DNA of 64,000 nucleotides from Prostheceraeus crozeri (GCA_907163375.1 CAJQUW010015617.1:98333-162332); one strand, 5' to 3'; numbered from the stretch's first letter, positions 21,867 to 34,550 are shown. Made by a program: numbers and translations. The notes: generated by a model from the letters alone, not told the origin.

Positions 21867-24107
21867 ATACAAACGGAAATGAAATTGGTTCAAACGGAGG
21901 TGTGAGATTCTTAATCAACAAACAAATGAAGGAGAAAATTGAAGAATTCACAGCAGTGAGTGACAAACTTGCGACATTGACAGCAAAAATAAACAGGACA
22001 TATGATACAAGTTGTGCAAATTTATGTTCCAACTACAGATCATGATGACGAGGAAGTCGAAGAATTCTACGACGCTCTAAATTACACCATTTATCAGAAC
22101 AGTTCCTATTGCAAAGTGGTAATGGGTGACTTCAACGCTAAAGTCGGAAAACTAGAGCAAAATGAAAAGAATGTTATCGGCAAACACGGCTTCGGAACAA
22201 GAAACAAACGAGGATCGAGACGTGTACAATTCGCGACAGCCAACACCATAAAGATAACGAATTGAATGTTCAGTAAGGAAGCAAATAAGAAATAGACATG
22301 GAGAAGCCCCAATGAACTTGTGAGAAATGAGATTGATTACATCCTTACCATTCGAAGATAATCCGTCATCAACACTGAAGTAATTCAGAAGGTTGGAATA
22401 GGAAACGAGCATCGAATAGAAAGAAACAAAATGATTACAAAGCCGAAGCCGAAAATGGACGTAAGTGCACTCCAATATAAATTCCAAAACAAACTGAAAA
22501 ATAAATTTGAATCCTTAACAGTCCAAGATCTAGAAGTAAGAAAGAAATAAAGAAAAACGACTATTGTCGGAATCAATAAAAGAAAGCCACTGCAAAAACT
22601 GTAGACACAAACAAAAGATACACGCATGTTGAAAAAACGAAGAAACATGAAAGAAAGGGACGCTGCAAGAGGAAACGCAGAGTACGTGGAGATATGTAAA
22701 ACACTCAGGATGATGAGAAACGATATAAGGAATTCAACGTTTAACTAACAGAAGAAGCAGTCAAGGAAAACAAAGGCTTGAAGAAGGCGCTGAACAAACA
22801 GAAAGGAAGCAAAAAAGCTTATTCCAGCAATCAAAATGACAACTACCTGAGATCGCCACACTGAGATCGCATTGTACGAAGGTGCAAAGAATTCTACCAA
22901 CATCTCTATACCGACCCAGGATCTGAAGTTATTGCACTTAATACCCAACCATGTGACAGACAACCCCGTTTCTTGGCAGCAAAATCGAAGTGGCCTTAAA
23001 TCAAACGAATGATAGTAACGGTCATGTGGAAGATAATATTACAGTCGAACTCCTAAAAGCAGGCGAGGAAGAAACCAGACAAACACTAAATACGCTACTT
23101 AACTTAATCCTTGAAGAGGAAAACATTCCTGTCAAGTGGAAAACATTCCTGTCAACAACAAAACTAGGCAACTATAGACCAATCAGTATCCCATCTCATG
23201 TGCAAATTATTTATGGAGGTACTCAAGAACAGAATAAGCAGCAAAATGAATGAAAGCCAAGCAGCTTTTCGAAAAGGGTACCCAACGATGGATCATCTTA
23301 AAACGGTAGGCCAGATTCTTGAAAAATGCAACTAATATCAGATACCACTACACATGGCTTTCACTGATAACCAAAAGGCCTTCGAATCAGCCATGTGGCA
23401 GTGTATAAAGCCGCAGAAAACCAAGGAGTGCCTCCACCCTACATTAACATACTGAAACAGAAAGAAAGACATCACTTGACACAGTGCGTGTAGACAATGA
23501 AATCATTGAAGATAAAGAATACATGTACCTCGGACAATTAATTGATAATACCCTCAAGGAACATGAGGAAAGAAATAGACAGGCGGATGTCAGATGAATG
23601 GCAAAAATTCGGTCAATACAGAGAATTCTGAAGGATGAAACAGAAGACCCTATGTGTCTCAAAAGTAAAATTATAAGCGGAGTCATTGCACCAGCCATGA
23701 CATACGGACCTGAAACTTGGACACCTACGAAAGAGCAACAGAAAAAGCTTGAAGTGGCACAAAGATCAATGCTGAACATCAACAGAATGGACAAATGGAT
23801 AAATGTAGTGATTCGAAGAAAACACGAAAGTCCAGGATGCAGTCCGCAAGGCAAACTAACTGAAATGGCGGTGGGCAGAACACATTGCGAGGATGCACAA
23901 TAGCCGATGGGCAAAGAAAACGACGGAGTGGGCCCTAAGAGTAAGAAGCAGAAGAGCAGGAAGGCAAAATAAGAGAACAAACGCATCGAGAGAGTGACGG
24001 GCGGATTGTAGATGATGAGAGATGCACAAGACCGAAGACGATGGAGACATTTGTGGAGGCTATCTGCCTGCAGTGACATGAACGGTTGACGAAGAAGAAT
24101 GAAGAAG

Positions 24108-25800
24108 GCATATTCTGAGCACGTCATACATGAGTTGTCCAATGTCACCATGATCGAGAAGACATCATTGGAGCATATTTAACTTGTACCTGTGCGTGCA
24201 GAGCACGTCATGGTGACTTCTGACAATGTAGCGAATAATAAGATTGGATTGTTTCTATGACGAATTCAAAGGCACCGCGAGATGAGCATGAAATATTACG
24301 TATTGCATGAGTTGTTCAGGAAATTATACTTGTTCACGGCTTACAGTTTAGACTGCTGACAATAATATGCACTAATTGCACTGGGTTTGCGTATGGAGCT
24401 ACAAATTTTTCAACATCAAAAATTGAGCTCAGAGATGAACCGAAATTGTAGAACTCAGACTGATTCCTCAGACGTTCATAGTAGTTGGCAGGGGATTCTT
24501 CATGACCTTGGCAAGCGTCTTAGAAGTTGGAGCGTTGGCAATCTCTAGGCACTGACTTTTCAGGTGAGTCAGACGAGTGCTCCTGGCTGATGCATAGGTT
24601 GCAGAGGTATATCCGACTGAGACAGGGGCGAGCAAGTCAGCTGACAGGTAAGTCGTCCTAGAAACCCATTGCTGGTCAATTTCCGTTTCCAGTTGATGCT
24701 TCGACAAGTGTGAGCGGCCTCTAATCTTGTAAACAGTACCGTGCATCCTCGAAAAGCAACGTTTCACATAGCTGCGACGCCATGAAATGATTAGATTTTG
24801 TGTTGTTATCAAGAGGCATTGAGACACGAACATGTGTACTATTTAGTATCAGACATATGGTTAAGGGTATAATTGAGAAAGCACCATGGTGAGCTAATCA
24901 CTTCAGCTCACGTAACCGCCACATCAAAGTCTGACCTCAGAATCCAACATCTTGATGCCAGCCAGTGAGATGCGTGGGCACGTATTAAAAAAGATCAATG
25001 TCACAGATATCATGATAGACACATTTGCATTGCCGATAAACTGCCAACCGTGGATATCACTGTTTATACTTCCTAAGACGCAGAAAACAGGCGCCCTTTC
25101 ATCTTCCTTCTTCCACGACGTGATTGCGTGCCTTTCGCCAAAACACCGACAGTTGAGATGAGCATGTAGGCATTGTGCATCAGTCTATATTTATACCAGA
25201 TTTGATTCTCTACATTTAAAGACATAATATGATAATTGTAAAACCTCTCGGAGTAATAGATTTGTGCAATCTTCCATTATTCAGGCAATCATGGCGTCAT
25301 TACATAATGGGCCGCTTTTTCATCGCAGTTAAGGTAAAGAATCTAATAACGGGTTAAGACAATAAATAAATAAGTAAACCGATACTGCGAAATATTAGAC
25401 AAACACTAGAAAGTTCAAATATATAAAGAGGAGCAGGTAAAATAAAGTTTGCGGTATAGCGTCTTCGGACACTATGCAACTTTAATTCGGTTCATTCATT
25501 ACATTCGTGTATGATGGGAGGTGAAATTTTGCAAGACGTTCAATCTTTATAATGGAACCGGTTAGCCAGAGAACTCGGCCTCTGGGCTTTCTCAACGATG
25601 TGATATTATGACACCCCCCCCCTTTTTCATATCCATCATTTTATCAGTAATTTGAATCATCACTTGAGAATCTAAATGGTCTGGCAACCAACATGGGAAA
25701 TTGCCCCTCAGGACAAAGAAATTAAGGATGATGTCCGTGAGGCTGACGATTTCGCAGTAGTAGGAAAATTTCATAGAAATGTCGGTGAAGATTGTACAAT
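24108..25800. other. Anonymous DNA, no recognised gene
   Basis: About 1.7 kb. A 121-codon minus-strand frame (24468-24833) has no recognisable domain, and its low-complexity make-up (many S, T and L) makes it unconvincing. A run of nine C occurs at 25613-25621. Confidence 0.45.
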
Positions 25801-25872
25801 GGTGTAGTCACAGACATCGAACATTAAGCATTAAAGTCCTAGTTGTTGCTGTTCGATGTCTGTGGGTGTAGT
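25801..25872. mobile_element. 56-bp hairpin between perfect 8-bp direct repeats (mini-MITE candidate)
   Basis: CACAGACATCGAAC (25809-25822) and its perfect reverse complement GTTCGATGTCTGTG (25851-25864) form a 14-bp stem around a 28-nt loop. GGTGTAGT occurs immediately before (25801-25808) and immediately after (25865-25872). Inverted ends starting CA and ending TG plus an 8-bp duplication are what a hAT-mobilised MITE would leave, but 56 bp is unusually short. No coding content. Confidence 0.6.
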
Positions 25873-27629
25873 GATGGGAGTGCTGTTTATTAACATATTG
25901 TATCGCCATGAGGCGTTTTATTTTATTATTCAAGAAAATGAAATTTCCAAATCTGCTGCAATAATGCTGTCGCATCACTTTCTACTCTCGCTCAATACAG
26001 GTCGACGTCATACCAAGAAGCTGCAAAGTCAGAAATTCTCTTAACTCTGTCGAGCTAGTATTAACTGCTACCTGTGAACTGCCCTCAATTTATATTTTTG
26101 TACTACTGTCGACTAGCAATTTGACATTGCGAAAAATCCAATAGCAAGTAAATTTCATGATTAGTCTAGGAAATTTAAGTCAAAAAATAGCCGTAGTTGG
26201 AATAAATTGCAAGATTTGATATTAAGGTTTCATTTTAGTCTTAAACTTCCATTAAGCACATTGGTGAAGTTTTATAGAAATTGCTGCAAGTTTAGTGATG
26301 CAATTCTTACTTTTTCTACCAGGAATTTATTTAAAGCCACTTGATTTTTAACACACTTGAAATGAGCTAAACGCATTATAAATATAAATATTCAAACAAT
26401 TAAACTGTGTAGTGACTAAGCTCTTTCTATAATTACCACCAGTTCAATTGCTCACAAATTTGCCTCAGTGAAATAATTTGCTAAAAGTCGATATAATGAC
26501 ATCGAAGTAATAGGGAACTGACTCCAAAAAAGTATTAGATATCATGGCATTCATACGGAAAAGTGATGAGTGATGGATGGCTACTTTGTCGAAGTCATGA
26601 TGAAAATGACACGGAAATATATTTTTAGCATCATGCTACTATCTAAAGAAAAAAGATTTATTTTGCATGACGCCACATTGAAGCTTATTCAAAAAAGCTA
26701 AAAAAAAGCCTAGGTAATTTGGAAAATACACTATCAGTCAAACTGGAAAATGTATGATCAGTCATAATTTCTTTAATATTGCTTTTCACGTTCTGAAGTA
26801 GTCACTAGGTAATCTTTCGTGCTTTTTCTATTGGTAATGCAAGAGTTAGGTCAGTATAAGTTGTTGCACGTCCACGATGAAATGAACGAATAACATTCTT
26901 ATTATCTAAAATATAATCAGTCTGAACTATTTTATGAGGCGGAGATCGAAGCTGAATGTCTTGTGAATCCACATAAAGCGAATACGTTAACAAAGATTGA
27001 GCTCAATCGGTTTTGGGCTCTCCGTCGGGGCACTCCGAACATGATTACAGACATGTTGACACCGCTTTGGGACAACTCTGATGAGCGCTGTATTTACGTT
27101 TGAAGGTCGAAGAAAGTCAATAACTCGTCAGAAAGACGTACTTGACTTGATGTATTAGAATGACCACACATACAGCGTTTATGTATTCATAGCACTATTT
27201 TTTTTCCTAAGTAGGCTACTATCATTCAAGTACTATGTATGGTCAATTTCCCGTGCCGGTACACTCATGTGTTTAGCTCAATTTGATGGGATGTCTTATA
27301 TTTGGGGTTGATAGTTAACTAAAATTCTGTCGGCAGAACTGAACGGATTTAGTTTTCTGGAGATAGAATTTTGGTTCATGAATAGCCCCTTTGAAAGTGA
27401 ATAAGCGGGTTTAGAATTCTAGAATGGCCTCAAACTAGATCATTCATCGGTAGTCAGTGTATTTGTATCGGAGTGTAGTTCTCCACTCTGGTGCTTTTGG
27501 GAGTAATGATACAACGACTGACAATCTGAGCCCAGTTTCGCTACCTCTTTCTAGGAGCAGCGAAGAAGGGACGATCTAGCGATCTAGTAGGCCTAGGTCG
27601 ACTCGTGTTAGTCTTCAGAGTGCAAGTTA
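25873..27629. other. Anonymous AT-rich DNA
   Basis: About 1.75 kb with no supportable frame or RNA gene. A 7-9 bp word (TCAGTCA) recurs near 26730-26765 without forming an array. Confidence 0.45.
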
Positions 27630-27735
27630 TGACTACGGCGCACTAGATATGCAATTCGGAATTCAGCAGGGAGATCCTTCCAGTCCTGCATTATTTTCCT
27701 TTGATCCATTCTACCGCCAAGATTCATTGATCTGA
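27630..27735 (+). pseudogene. Short LINE reverse-transcriptase fragment
   Basis: One frame reads ALDMQFGIQQGDPSSPALFS before hitting a stop near 27735. GxQQGDPLxPxLF is the motif just before the catalytic block in many LINE reverse transcriptases. The downstream FADD or YADD block is not found, so this is a small decayed scrap. Its clade cannot be assigned from one motif. Confidence 0.45.
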
Positions 27736-28899
27736 GCTGTATTGTCTATGATGAACCAATAAAAAGCAATTGCTGTTGACCCGCTTATTGGAGAAACGCA
27801 ATCATCTCGATTTTCATACAGCTTCCGGTTGATGAGGAATGGCTTTGCATAGCCCAAACTGCACAAGTTCTACACTCTTGTGCAGTGATGACAGCCATTT
27901 ATCAGCACTTGATTCAATGATTTCTGATAGTTTGTCAAGATTTTCCAATGACGATTTTACCCATGATTGGTGCACAAAACAACCTTTCAGTCACATTTGG
28001 GACTGTGTTGTTCGACGAGTTCGTGATGTCTCACATTCTGCATAATTATCATAATTGTTTTCAAACAGATCCGTTAATGATGCTGGCATAGAATACTGAT
28101 TATTTTGGTGTCAGTAGCGCGGCTTGATGCCTAGCCTAATTCTATGTTGTCTATGGGGGATGAAACCAAATTCGAAATAGGTAAACTCAGTTATTTTATA
28201 CTTATTATCTATAGCCTAAGGATGGCAATATGTGGTTTCCTTTAATATTTGGCTAGGAAGAACTAAGCTCTATCTCAAAATCATATGGCCTTTTCGATAA
28301 AATAGGTGCTATTTTCTATAGCTAACAGATGCTATTTTAATGCCAATACATGATAGGACTCCGACTCGAAAACATTACTCGAAAAACATAACATCTTGGG
28401 GAATCACATCGCAAATATATTACAAGCAATGCCTTTGGGTCGATCCAGGTAATGAATGAAAGCTTAACTTTGTTACGTAAGATATAAATCCATAAGTAAG
28501 TAACCTTTTATTTATAGGCCTATCCTTGAAAACGCACTTTCATAGGCACTTAAAACGGTATTTCTCAATTGCAGCATGCTACGCAGATCTCAACGTACAT
28601 AAAAACTATAAGCCTAGCAGAATATTTCAAAATATCTGATTTTTTTAATCACTGACATATTTAGCCTACAGATCCAAACTGTGTAATTAGGACTATCATT
28701 TCGTTAGACCAAACCTCCCTTGGCTACTCAACAGAGGCTGTTGTGCAGCTCTAGAGTCAGTGATTGTATCAACTCCGATACAAATAGACTGACTTCCAAT
28801 AGGAGCAAAAGAGCATCGATTTGGTTTTAATTGAATTACGCAATATTTCAAAAGTACCAATGCAAAGTCACCACTTCTAACGAAGTCTTCTGGTATGTT
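27736..28899. other. Anonymous DNA up to the large palindrome
   Basis: About 1.2 kb without recognised features. A 68-codon plus-strand frame at 27839-28045 is serine-rich with no domain I know. Confidence 0.45.
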
Positions 28900-28908
28900 T
28901 AATAATCA

Positions 28909-31311
28909 ACGTGTGTGAAGTTAGCGGAACCACTCAGCGGAACCACTTTTTATTATAGCTTAATTCTATTCGAAACAGCTGCTAGTTTGTCAATTTCAGT
29001 CTCCTGATTACGAATCTGAGCTCAGATTTCACAAATTCGCGGTCGCTTTTGAGAAATTCAAGTTTAAAGATAAAAGTGGTCCCGCTGTGAAGTTAGCGGA
29101 ACCATCCAGCAGAACCAATTGCTGAGTCTCGCTGATTGACGCAGTAAATCAATTTCTTTTGGTCACTACCCGATCAATTTTGTTGTGCTGATCACGAATA
29201 TGTGCCTCATCTTTCAAAACAGTGCAGATTTCACCGGAAATCTGAATTTCACCTTTTCTGCAAGCTGATTGTGAAGTTAGCGGAACCATTTTCAATACAA
29301 AGAATTTCTCAGCGAAATCCATCTCTCCTACTAATTTGAAGCTCCTAATCACAAATCTGTAATCAGATTTTGCAAAACTCGCCCGCATTGCAAAGATATT
29401 CCTCTATCTGGGTCCGCTGTGAAGTGCCCGGAACCACCTACTGGCATTAAAATTTCAAATTCTAATTTTTGCACAGAATCACTGCAATAGACATACCAAG
29501 AGAATGAATTGCTTCACTGATCACGGTTTGCCGTCCGATTTCACGGGAGAATAAGTACTTGCCGAGAAAAAATGGATTTTACGGTTATCATGGACTTTTC
29601 TGCCAAGCTGGGGGGGATTGTGAAGTAGCGGAACCATTTTTCAATACAAAGAATTTCTCAGCGAAATCTATCCTCTCCTACTAATTTGAAGCTCCCCCCC
29701 CCCCCCCCCCCCCCCCATAATCACAAATCTGTAATCAGATTTGCAAAACTCGCCCGCATTGCAAAGATATTCCTCTATCTGGGTCCGCTGTGAAGTGCCC
29801 GGAACCACCTACTGGCATTAAAATTTCAAATTCTAATTTTTGCACAGAATCACTGCAATAGACATACCAAGAGAATGGAATTGCTTCACTGATCACGGTT
29901 TGCCGTCCGATTTCACGGAGAGAATAAGAGTACTTGCCGAGAAAAATGGATTTTACAGTTTTCAAGGATTTCATCGGAATCTCAGAAAAAATTTTTCCAA
30001 CCCTCTCCAGATCAGCCGAACCATCATTATATTACAGCACAATTCTATTGCACCATCACAATGTGTAATTACCTCTTGTGCGCTTTCCTTCTCGGTGCAA
30101 TGCTGTTGTGCCTCTGAAGTCATTAGATGTTTGAAGAAGACGCTAATTTCTCCATGTTGTGTTGTTTGTAATTACGAGGTTAGTTAAAGAAAAACTTTCA
30201 TGTTGTCCTAAAAAGGATTCAAAAATCGCTTCATTGTTGAAAGATTGCAATGCTTTGTAGCTATTGTGCATATTAATTCATTTCGTATCAAAAAACATAA
30301 AGTCTTAGTAGGATAACATTTTTCGGTTTCCATGCTGTCCAAATCTCTGCAGCGGATTGGTACATCATTAGTTGCATAATATCCTGAGGTGATAAAAGAT
30401 AAGAAACTTGCTAATAAGTGCGATTCTTGCATAATGAAAAAATCACGTGTGTGAAGTTGCGCAACACATCAGCGCAACCATTTTTGTTTTTTACTGTTGC
30501 CACTCCCCAAAAATCACATAAACCACAACACAATTCGAGTCGCTGATTATGTGCCACTACTCGGTATTTCACGAAATTCAGCCTCCTTAGGGCCAGAAAA
30601 CGCAATTCAAATTTCAAATTGGTTGTCGCTGTGAAGTTGGCGCAACCAATTTTTCTGACTTTCATAAATTTAGCGCATCAAAGCAACAAAACTCATAACA
30701 AACGATGAAATATCCATGCCTAATTATGTGCCACGCAAGAAAATTACTAAAAATATATCGATCTTCATGTAAAAATCAAGTTTCAAAATTTTATTTCACC
30801 GAAGTGTGAAGTTTGGCGCAACCAAATTTGAAATCAAAATTACTCAGGTCCACACAGGCAGTTATGCTTCCACATAAATAGTACACAGCGGAAGTACCAG
30901 AGTCAACATTCATCAGAATCAATCCAAACAAAAGCAGTCTTTCACCCGCTCTCCCCCCCCCCCCAAAAGAAAACATTAAACATCAAATCACATATGACAA
31001 AGCTTATAATAAAATATTGCACAACCCGCGCAACCCATTTTTCATTTCGAGTGTGCCACTCCTGAAATGCATGTTTTCTAGTACAATTTGGGGTCGCTGA
31101 TATGTGCCACGACATCAGTTTTACTAAATTCGGCTTCCTTCACTCGGAAAACTCAATTCAAAGTTCAACTACATCACACAATAAATTCCAGCGCAAAAAA
31201 AACCACTTTTCAAGTGAAATTACTCTGCTAAAAACGCCGTTTCACATCAAAATAAATAGCACCATCGGGTGTGCCAGGTCAATAATTCATCAGAATCGAC
31301 CCAAACACTCG
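28909..31311 (+). repeat. Left arm of the palindrome
   Basis: Boxes of the form GTGAAGTTAGCGGAACCA or variants occur at about 28914, 29090, 29271, 29422, 29620 and 29791. A second variant with GCGCAACCA occurs at about 30453, 30632 and 30807. Spacing is 150-200 bp, mostly 170-180. Two C tracts, 29694-29716 (23 C) and 30953-30964 (12 C), have no counterpart in the other arm. Confidence 0.85.
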
Positions 31312-31440
31312 TACCTATTCACTTGCTAAATCAGAAAATAACATCCTTCAAAAACACATGATTTCCTGCCATGTATAGGCCTAGGACATGATCGAGCTGA
31401 AGCTCAGATCAATTCGAGTCAGCGCAACCATTTTTCATTT

Positions 31441-34400
31441 CGAGTGTTTGGTACGATTCTGAATGAAATATTGACCTGGCACACAACCCGATGGTGCTAT
31501 TTATTTGATGTGAATACGGCGTTTTAGCCAGAGTAATTTCAACTTGAAAAGTGGTTGCGCTGAATTATTGTGTGATGTAGTTGAACTTATGAATTGAGTT
31601 TTCCGAGTGAAGGAGGGCCGAATTTAGTAAAAACTGATGCGTGGCACATAATCAGCGAACCCCAAATGTGTACTAGAACCCATGCATTTCAGGAGTGGCA
31701 CACTCTAAATGAAAAATGGTTGCGCGGGTTGTGCAATATTTTATATAAGCTTTGTCATATGTGATTTGATGTTTAATGTTTTCTTTTAGAGCGGTGAAAG
31801 ACTGCTTTTTGTTTGATTGATTCCCTGATGAATGTTGACCTGTTACATCCGCTGTAGGTACTATTTTTTGTTAATGTGAAGCATAAACAGGCCTGTGTGC
31901 AGAGTAATTTTGATTTCAAATTTGGTTGCGGCCAACTTCACACTTCGGTGAAATAAAATTTTGAAACTTGATTTTTTACATGAAGATCGATTATTTTTTA
32001 GTAATTTTTTGCGTGGCACATAATTAGGCATGGATATTTCATCGTTTTGTTATGAGTTTTGTTGCTTGATGCGCTAAATTTATTGAAAGTCAGAAAAATT
32101 GGTTGCGCAACTTCAACAGCGCAACCAATTTGAAATTTGAATTGCGTATGTTTCTGGCCAAAGGAGGCTGAATTTCGTGAAACCGAGTAGTGCACATAAT
32201 CAGCGACCTCGATTTGTGGTGGTTTATGTGATTTTTGGGAGTGGCACAGTAAAAACAAAAATGGTTGCGCTGAGTGGTTGCGCCAACTTCACACACGTGA
32301 TTTTTTTCAGTTATGCAAGAATCGCACTTATTTGCAAGTTTCTATCTTATATCACCTCAGGATATTATGTCAACTAATGAATTACCAATCCGCTGGCAGA
32401 GATTTGACAGCATGGAACCGAAAAATGTTATCCTGCTAAGACTTTATGTTTTTTGATACGAAAATGAATTAATATGCACAATAGCTACAAAGCATTGCAA
32501 TCTTTCAACAATGAAAGCGATTCTGAATCCTTTTTAAGGACAACATGAAAGTTTTTCTTTAACTAACCTCGTAATACCAAAACAACAAACATGGAGAAAT
32601 TAGCGTCTTTCTTCAAACATCTAATGACTTCAGAGGCACAACAGCATGCACCGAAAGGAAAGCGCACAAGATGGTAATTACACATTGTGATGGTTGCAAT
32701 AGAATTGTGCTGTAAATAAATGATGGTTCGGCTGATCTGGAGAGGGTTGGATTTTTTCTGAGATACCGATGAAATCCTTGAAACTCAGTAAAATCCATTT
32801 TTATCTCGGCAAGTTATCTTATTCTCCCGTGAAATCGGACGGCAAACCGTGATCAGTGAAGCAATTCCATTCTCTTGGTATGTCTATTGCAGTGATTCTG
32901 TGCAAAAATTAGAATTTGAAATTTTAATGCCAGTAGGTGGTTTCCGGGCACTTCACAGCGGACCCAGATAGAGGAATATCTTTGCAATGCGGGCGAGTTT
33001 TGCAAATCTGATTACAGATTTGTGATTAGAGCTTCAAATTAGTAGGAGAGGATGGATTCGCTGAGAAATTCTTTGTATTGAAAAATGGTTCCGCTAAACT
33101 TCACAATCAGCTTGCAGAAAAGTCCATGATAACCGTAAAATCCATTTTTCTCGGCAAGTACTTATTCTCCCGTGAAATCGGACGGCAAACGTGATCAGTG
33201 AAGCAATTCCATTCTCTTGGTATGTCTATTGCAGTGATTCTGTGGCAAAAATTAGAATTTGAATATTTTAATGCCAAGTAGGTGGTTTCCGGGCACTTCA
33301 CAGCGACCCAGATAGAGGAATATCTTTGCAATGCGGGCGAGTTTTGCAAATCTGATTACAGATTTGTGATTAGGAGCTTCAAATTTTGAGTAGGAGAGGA
33401 TGGATTTCGCTGAGAAATTCTTTGTATTGAAAAAAATGGTTCCGCTAACTTTCACATCAGCTTGCAGAAAAGTCCATGAATAACCGTAAAATCCCATTTT
33501 TCTCGGCAAGTACTTATTCTCCCGTGAAATCGGGACGGCAAACCGTGATCAGTGAAGCAATTCCATTTCTCTTGGTAATGTCTATTGCAGTGATTCTGTG
33601 AAAAATTAGAATTTGAAATTTAAATGCCAGTATGGGGGGGTGGTTCCGGGCACTTCACAGCGGACCCAGAGAGAGGAATATCTATGCAATGCGGCGAGTT
33701 TTTGCAAATCTGATTACAGATTTGTGATAGGACTCAAATTAGTAGGATAGGATGGATTACGCTGAGAAATCTTTGTAATGAAAATATGGTTCCGCAACAT
33801 CACATACAGCATGCATAAAAGTCGCATGATAACCGTAAAATAATCCATTTTTCTCGCAAGTACTTATTCTCCCCGTGAAATCGTACGGCAAACCCGTGAT
33901 CAGTGAAGCAATACATTTCTCTTGGTCATGTCCTATGCATGTGATTCTGTGCAAAAATTAGAATTTGAAATTTTAATGCCAGTAGGTGGTATTCCGGGCA
34001 CTTCACAGCGGACCCAGATAGAGGTTATATCTTTGCAAATGCGGGCGAGTTTTGCTAAATCCTGATTACAGATTTTGTGATTAGGAGCTTCAAATTAGTA
34101 GGAGGAGGATGGATTTCGCTGAGAAATTCTTTGTATGAAAGAATGGTTTCCCGCTAACTTCAACAATCAGCTTGCAGAGGAAGAAAAGGTGAAATTCAGA
34201 TTTCCGGGTGAAATCTGCCACTGTTTTGAAAGATGAGGCACATATTCGTGATCAGCACAACAAAAGTTGAATCGGGTAGATGACCAAAAGAAATTGATTT
34301 ACTTGCGTCCAATCAGCGAGACTCAGCAATTGGTTCTGCTGGAATGGTTCCGCTAACTTCCACAGCGGGACCACTTTTATCTTTAAACCTTGATTTTCTC

Positions 34401-34550
34401 AAAAGCGAACCGCGAATTTGTGTGAAATCTGAGCTCAGATATCGTAATCAGGATGACTGAAATTGACAAACTAGCAGCTGTTTCGAAATAGAATTAAGCT
34501 ATAATAAAAAGTGGTTCCGCTGAGTGTTTCCGCTAAATTCCACCACACGT
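31441..34550 (-). repeat. Right arm of the palindrome
   Basis: Reverse-complement copy of the left arm with two more ~350-bp units. The TGGTTCCGC box marks unit borders near 33086, 33438, 33787 and 34145 (spacing about 350). The inner module with TGGTTGCGC runs 31441-32305. Differences from the left arm are dominated by single-base indels. Confidence 0.85.

Larger units (their letters stand above)
15270..24107 (+). mobile_element. RTE-type LINE (endonuclease + reverse transcriptase), dead, split by two insertions
   Basis: Three separated plus-strand pieces belong to one LINE: 15270-15335, 20017-20138 and 21875-24107. The first has LYTSKYDVRTL, the start of the apurinic-type endonuclease. The second continues it. 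The third has NGNEIGSNGGVRFLINKQ, then QIYVPTTDHDDEEVEEFYD, VVMGDFNAKVG and GSRRVQFATAN, all classic for the endonuclease of LINEs often annotated craniofacial development protein 2-like. After that come ELLKAGEEE and NYRPISIPSH of the RT, DHLKTVGQILEKC, and MTYGPETWT...KKLEVAQRSML from the C-terminal region. The catalytic FADD part of the RT is absent, apparently deleted near 23470. Stops and frame changes are numerous. The 3' end is a GAAGAAGAATGAAGAAGG tail near 24090. Without the insertions it is about 2.4 kb. Confidence 0.85.
28909..34550. mobile_element. Foldback-type element: 5.6-kb palindrome with tandem-repeat arms
   Basis: Left arm 28909-31311 and right arm 31441-34550 are reverse complements around a 129-bp centre. 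The outer ends read ACGTGTG and CACACGT, and the bases just outside (AATAATCA at 28901-28908, AATATTCA at 34551-34558) match at 7 of 8, or 8 of 9 if one T is included. That looks like a target duplication. Each arm has an outer module, a 450-bp non-repeated spacer (29990-30440 on the left) and an inner module. In the outer module a ~350-bp unit recurs, twice on the left and four times on the right, which explains the 707-bp difference in arm length. There is no coding frame. Long inverted arms made of tandem units plus a 9-bp duplication recall Foldback and long-TIR Mutator-like elements. A plain inverted duplication or a misassembled fold-back read is the alternative. Confidence 0.65.

Noticed and set aside
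29149-34200. Frames of 60-115 codons inside the large palindrome, such as 29840-30187 and 33107-33509
   Set aside because: They fall in tandem units, change frame between copies, and have no recognisable domain.
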